The notes beneath the pieces are model-generated. The model was not told the DNA's origin, searched no databases, and was given only the letters and a program-made list of their open reading frames with translations. The position numbers were made by a program, and so were the translations under genes. Source: Nitrospirota bacterium (lineage in GTDB: Bacteria > Nitrospirota > Thermodesulfovibrionia > Thermodesulfovibrionales > JdFR-86). From it: a DNA stretch of 8,560 bases. This document shows positions 5,710-8,560 of the stretch, one piece after another. The stretch covers positions 1 through 8,560 of the forward strand of contig DAOUWH010000055.1 of NCBI GenBank assembly GCA_030667205.1, in the 5' to 3' direction. Each line of letters starts with the position of its first letter. The first letter of the stretch is position 1.

Positions 5710-6204
5710 ATGGTCAAAAAGTATCTTGCCCTGCTTGCTCTGGCTGCTCTCGTTGTTTCGCTTGGGGCTTGCAAAAAGAAAGAGGAAAAACCAATCACAC
5801 CGGCTACGCCCGGCGCGGTGCCCGGCCTGATGATGCCTGCAGGCGAGCCTCAGATAGTAGTGCCCGACACTGTAAAGGGCCAGTGGAGCGCAGTGGTCAT
5901 CACCGTTGAGGACAAGACTGCCAACACCACCGAAGACGTAACCGTCAAGCTTAACAGCACACACACCATCAAGGGCTCCAACATCAAGGTCGAGGTCGGT
6001 GATTTCCTTCCCGATTTCAAGATGGACGGGATAACCATCACCTCAACCTCCAACGAGATGAATAACCCTGCCGTCAGGGTAGTTGTGTTCGAGGGTGAGA
6101 CCGAGATTTTTAAAGGCTGGCTCTACAGCAAGTTCCCGGCGATCCACCCGTTCCAGCACGAAAAGTACGGGCTTCTCCTGAAAAAGGGAGTTACAAAGTC
6201 CTAA
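5710..6204 (+). CDS. Small lipoprotein resembling DUF2155
   Basis: A 164-residue predicted lipoprotein. It has a short basic N-terminus (MVKK), a hydrophobic stretch (5-19) and a lipobox ending LGAC, so cleavage and lipidation at C21 are expected. Lysines follow the Cys, then a Pro/Ala/Gly linker (about 27-50) and a compact, probably beta-rich domain (about 51-160). The segments AVRVVVFEG (121-129) and KGWLYSKFPAIHPFQHEKY (135-153) resemble the C-terminal signature of DUF2155 proteins (FSGW..., ...DHPRYD). That assignment is from memory and not certain, and the function of that family is unknown. The RBS GGAGG (5698-5702) is 7 nt from the ATG. The gene begins 42 nt after tRNA-Ser with no visible promoter of its own and is closed by a strong terminator. 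Confidence 0.9.
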   Translation: MVKKYLALLALAALVVSLGACKKKEEKPITPATPGAVPGLMMPAGEPQIVVPDTVKGQWSAVVITVEDKTANTTEDVTVKLNSTHTIKGSNIKVEVGDFLPDFKMDGITITSTSNEMNNPAVRVVVFEGETEIFKGWLYSKFPAIHPFQHEKYGLLLKKGVTKS

Positions 6205-6224
6205 GGAGGATATCACAGTGACCA

Positions 6225-6256
6225 CAGGAAGCCCCGCCAGGGGCTTCCTGTTTTTT
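6225..6256 (+). terminator. Strong intrinsic terminator after the lipoprotein gene
   Basis: A perfect 11-bp stem, CAGGAAGCCCC (6225-6235) with GGGGCTTCCTG (6240-6250), has a GCCA loop and is followed directly by six T and then CTTT. It is a textbook rho-independent terminator for the + strand. It ends only 11 nt before the tRNA-Arg gene. Confidence 0.93.
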
Positions 6257-6267
6257 CTTTAAAGAAA

Positions 6268-6344
6268 GCGCCCATAGCTCAGCTGGATAGAGCACCGGAC
6301 TACGGATCCGGGTGTCGGGGGTTCGAATCCTCCTGGGCGCGCCA
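6268..6344 (+). tRNA. tRNA-Arg(ACG)
   Basis: A 77-nt tRNA with acceptor stem GCGCCCA (6268-6274) / TGGGCGC (6334-6340), discriminator G and encoded CCA (6342-6344). The anticodon stem CCGGA/TCCGG encloses CTACGGA with anticodon ACG at 6302-6304. A34 is normally converted to inosine by TadA so that CGU, CGC and CGA can be read. The D arm (AGCTCAGCTGGATAGAGC) and T arm (GGGGG-TTCGAAT-CCTCC, one G-U pair) are intact. No promoter is visible between the preceding terminator and the gene. Confidence 0.98.
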
Positions 6345-6363
6345 CCCCTTTCCCAGCGACAGC

Positions 6364-7971
6364 CTACCGGCGGCCCTTGTTTTTCGAGACAGCCGAATTA
6401 ATCCAGTACACCTGGATGATGTTGTAGTTCCATTCGTATATGTCGACATTGCCGTGCCGGAACGTCCGCGCGGGCCTGCCGAACATCTGCCGTATCAGGG
6501 AAGGCGTCATGTGTTTAAACCCCCGCTCCTCAACCCCGTCCATGACGAGCAGAAACGTGGGACCCGTATGCTTCTTGTAGCTGTACCATTCCATCTTGAC
6601 ATGAAAAATTTCCGGCTCGACCGTAAAATGGTCAAAACGAACCGGCCTCACCTTCACCTCACGGTCCGAAAGGAACGTCATTATGTTCGAGTGCCCGATA
6701 TATGCGTATCCGTAAGTCATGCCCTTGTCCCTGAGAAACCGGACCAGCTCCAGGCGGGGCTGCTCCTGCTCCTTGTAACTAAACCCCTCCGAGATGTTAT
6801 AGGAGGCCGAAACTATGAAAAGCACAAGCATCAGGGCCCTGCCCGCCCTGCCCAGAATTGACGAACCACCGGAAAGCATTAGAGACAGCAGCACCGCATA
6901 TATGCATATGAGGTACGTCAGATAATACGAATGGGCCACCTGCCTCATTATATAAGCCGCGCTAAGGAGCACACCGGCCGTTATAAGGAATATCAGCACA
7001 AAAATGCCGTCGCCCCGGTCTTTTCTCTTTATGAGAACTATCGCATGAATGCATGCGGCCGCAAAAAGTACAATGTTGATAACGAAGACCGCGGAACCGA
7101 AAGGTCCACGGCCGCCGGAAAACCCCATGTTGAATATTCTTGACATATCCCCGGTGAACTGATTGACTGCTCCCTTGATGCTTGCCGCATTCAGCGGGAT
7201 CATCCTATTATGCGAAGCAAAGGCAAGGTTTAAGCCCACCATGTCAGATAGCGACACCATCGCCACGCCGCCCCCCAGCGACAGTATCAGCGCCACCACA
7301 ACGGCAACCTCCCTGCCCTTTGACGCAAGCCCCTTGCCGAAAAGGAACCGGCAGGACACAAGTGACACAACGGCCGGGATTATAAATATGAAAATAAAGA
7401 GGTAGTCGGAAAAAACGCTAAGGACAGAGACCACAAAAAGCAATGCGGTCGTAAACGCAAACGCCCTCTTATTGCCTTCACCTCCGCACTTCCTTACCGC
7501 CAGCAGAATCCAGAGACACACGAGCGCATTCATTATCGTACCGACATGGAAGTTGGGCATCAGATAGTACCTCGAAAGATAGACAGGCGCCGCAAAGAGC
7601 GCTATAGGGCCGAATAGAGCAGCCTCCGCGCCATATGTCCTGCGAAGTACGACCATCAGCAGAAAGCCGACCAGACAATAAACGACCAGCGCGCCGAGCC
7701 TTATGGCATAGGAGTTCAGCCCAAACGCGTAACACATGAGAAACTGGACGGGGAAGTCCGTGAACAGACTGTTGTTCGTGCCTATATACCAGTCCGACAG
7801 AAAATAATTGTGGTTGGCGTTCATGTCGTCTATCCAGAGCACATGGTTTATCTGGTCATTGGACAACGGATAATTGAAAGCGATCTGGATCTTGCTTGTG
7901 AACCCCAGGACCAGAACTGCGGCAAGGGCGATTGCGAAGATGTACCTGGCAGTACGACCATTATCTACCAT
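6364..7971 (-). CDS. Polytopic membrane protein, possible GT-C-type glycosyltransferase
   Basis: A 535-residue integral membrane protein with about 10-11 hydrophobic segments, the first at residues 10-26 and the last near residue 400, then a soluble tail of about 130 residues. The layout resembles GT-C glycosyltransferases that use lipid-linked sugar donors: one N-terminal TM helix, a loop rich in acidic and polar residues (SNDQINH...IDDMNANHNYF), many TM helices and a C-terminal globular part. The tail has LVRFLRDKGMTYGYA...TFLSDREVKVRP, a pattern I associate with uncharacterised GT-C-like proteins. No catalytic residue can be fixed, so the function is a guess. Glycan or lipid modification of the envelope would fit. 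The ATG at 7969-7971 has no Shine-Dalgarno, and an in-frame TAA lies two codons upstream (TAA TAT TTC ATG). An extended -10 box overlaps this position. The gene ends 19 nt from tRNA-Arg, convergent to it. Confidence 0.88.
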   Translation of the reverse strand: MVDNGRTARYIFAIALAAVLVLGFTSKIQIAFNYPLSNDQINHVLWIDDMNANHNYFLSDWYIGTNNSLFTDFPVQFLMCYAFGLNSYAIRLGALVVYCLVGFLLMVVLRRTYGAEAALFGPIALFAAPVYLSRYYLMPNFHVGTIMNALVCLWILLAVRKCGGEGNKRAFAFTTALLFVVSVLSVFSDYLFIFIFIIPAVVSLVSCRFLFGKGLASKGREVAVVVALILSLGGGVAMVSLSDMVGLNLAFASHNRMIPLNAASIKGAVNQFTGDMSRIFNMGFSGGRGPFGSAVFVINIVLFAAACIHAIVLIKRKDRGDGIFVLIFLITAGVLLSAAYIMRQVAHSYYLTYLICIYAVLLSLMLSGGSSILGRAGRALMLVLFIVSASYNISEGFSYKEQEQPRLELVRFLRDKGMTYGYAYIGHSNIMTFLSDREVKVRPVRFDHFTVEPEIFHVKMEWYSYKKHTGPTFLLVMDGVEERGFKHMTPSLIRQMFGRPARTFRHGNVDIYEWNYNIIQVYWINSAVSKNKGRR

Positions 7972-7976
7972 GAAAT

Positions 7977-7985
7977 ATTATAACA
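7977..7985 (-). promoter_or_regulatory. Extended -10 promoter directly upstream of the membrane protein start
   Basis: On the - strand the sequence is TGTTATAAT: a perfect TATAAT with the TGn extension. The hexamer ends at 7977 and five nucleotides separate it from the A of the ATG at 7971. The expected start point (6-8 nt after the -10) falls on or beside the A of the initiation codon, implying a leaderless mRNA. No convincing -35 hexamer is present 16-18 bp upstream, which is tolerable for an extended -10 promoter. Confidence 0.55.
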
Positions 7986-8027
7986 GCCGCCAACGGGACA
8001 TTATGACCCGGCGCACTGGGGAAGTAG

Positions 8028-8062
8028 CGGGATATCCCGTACGGGCCCGCCGTTGCCGGCGG
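8028..8062. repeat. Palindromes in the divergent promoter region
   Basis: The 193-bp gap between the divergent membrane protein and secreted protein genes contains a perfect 12-bp palindrome CGGGATATCCCG (8028-8039). It is followed by the hairpin CCGCCG-TTGC-CGGCGG (8047-8062). The palindrome lies about 45 bp upstream of the - strand -10 box and could be an operator; the GC hairpin may act as a structural boundary. No known operator consensus is recognised. Otherwise the gap is AT-rich, with only a weak - 35-like TTTACA (8115-8120) for the + strand gene. Confidence 0.5.
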
Positions 8063-8164
8063 TCTCCCATTTAAATTTAACCGGATACTTGATTTTATGG
8101 CCGACTACTGCTAATTTACATAGCAATATAGATTTCAACTACAAAACTGCTTATGGGGGAAAAT

Positions 8165-8560
8165 ATGCGGAATTTGAGTCTTTCTTTGCTTGTTGCGTTT
8201 TCTCTGGCGCTGATGCTCTCGGGCCAGCCGGTCGAGGCCTCAAACGGCGAGCACGTCTATATCGAGGGACAGGACGGACATTTCAAGCTCGAGGAAGGAA
8301 ATATCTACCACTGGACCTGGGAAACCGGGGAACCTACGGCCCAGGAAAAGCCCTTGGTAACCGGGAAGACCGAGGCGGCAAAACCGGCACCCCCGGAAGA
8401 GCAACCAGGATCCCTCACCTCAATAACCAGGGAAGCCATCGAGAAGATGGTCGATGAATTCAAAGACGCAGTGCGCGCGCGAGACCTCGACAGTATCGCC
8501 GCGCAATTTTCCCCTGACGCCCTGATCTTCAACACCATCGATACGCCGCAAGGCCCTCAG
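8165..8560 (+). CDS. Secreted protein, possible SnoaL/NTF2-like domain (runs off the right edge)
   Basis: Open from ATG 8165 to the window end (132 codons). GGGGGA (8155-8160) serves as RBS. Residues 1-25 form a typical Sec signal peptide: MRN, a hydrophobic core LSLSLLVAFSLALMLSG, then PVEA with predicted cleavage after A25. No lipobox Cys is present, so export to the periplasm is expected. A polar and Pro-rich region (about 26-85) contains HVYIEGQDGHFKLEEGNIYHW. From about residue 95 the text MVDEFKDAVRARDLDSIAAQF resembles the first helices of SnoaL/DUF4440 (NTF2-like) domains, which often begin with a helix followed by a 'D.e.l...f..dav' pattern. The family call is tentative because the domain is cut off. 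It is divergent from the membrane protein gene. Confidence 0.8.
   Translation, partial: MRNLSLSLLVAFSLALMLSGQPVEASNGEHVYIEGQDGHFKLEEGNIYHWTWETGEPTAQEKPLVTGKTEAAKPAPPEEQPGSLTSITREAIEKMVDEFKDAVRARDLDSIAAQFSPDALIFNTIDTPQGPQ

Noticed and set aside
5576..6344. Two tRNA genes flanking one small gene, considered as a genomic island with att sites
   Set aside because: There is no integrase, no duplicated tRNA 3' end beyond the common T-arm motif, and base usage matches the neighbours.
8053..8457. 134-codon + strand frame over the start of the secreted protein
   Set aside because: It has no RBS and reads through the palindromes. The competing frame from ATG 8165 has an RBS, a signal peptide and remains open to the window end.

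Overview
The window reads as an ordinary stretch of chromosome from an uncultured, moderately GC-rich Gram-negative bacterium, perhaps from the Desulfobacterota (former Deltaproteobacteria) or Nitrospirota. The hints are the gene order rpsO-pnp-M16 peptidase, heavy use of AGG (Arg) and ATA (Ile) codons, tRNA genes with encoded CCA, and a lipoprotein with a classical lipobox. No marker here fixes the lineage, so the placement is an inference.

Layout from left to right. (1) The 5' part of pyrE runs leftwards off the window edge. (2) A short intergenic region holds a GC-rich palindromic element whose right end touches the -35 box of the rpsO promoter. (3) rpsO and pnp are tightly coupled (3 nt apart). 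A hairpin terminator or attenuator follows, then an M16 zinc peptidase. (4) A NifS/IscS-type cysteine desulfurase is convergent with the peptidase and overlaps it tail to tail by 59 bp. It carries an exact 27-bp in-frame tandem duplication. (5) tRNA-Ser(GCT), a small lipoprotein resembling DUF2155, a strong intrinsic terminator and tRNA-Arg(ACG) follow on the + strand. (6) A large polytopic membrane protein on the - strand looks like a GT-C-type glycosyltransferase and may be translated from a leaderless mRNA. (7) A secreted protein with a possible SnoaL/NTF2-like domain starts divergently from it and runs off the right edge.

How the genes relate. rpsO and pnp form the widespread ribosomal protein S15 / RNA-decay pair, and the M16 peptidase is a frequent third member. 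pyrE (pyrimidine synthesis) and the cysteine desulfurase (sulfur mobilisation for Fe-S clusters or tRNA thiolation) are unrelated neighbours facing away from or into that operon. The tRNA-lipoprotein-tRNA block probably shares a transcript from the tRNA-Ser promoter. The last two genes share a divergent promoter region with palindromes, but no functional link can be shown.

I found no mobile element gene, CRISPR array or recognisable new multi-gene system. The most notable observations are the duplication in the cysteine desulfurase, the palindromic element before rpsO, and two minus-strand genes whose promoters sit almost on top of their start codons with no ribosome binding site.
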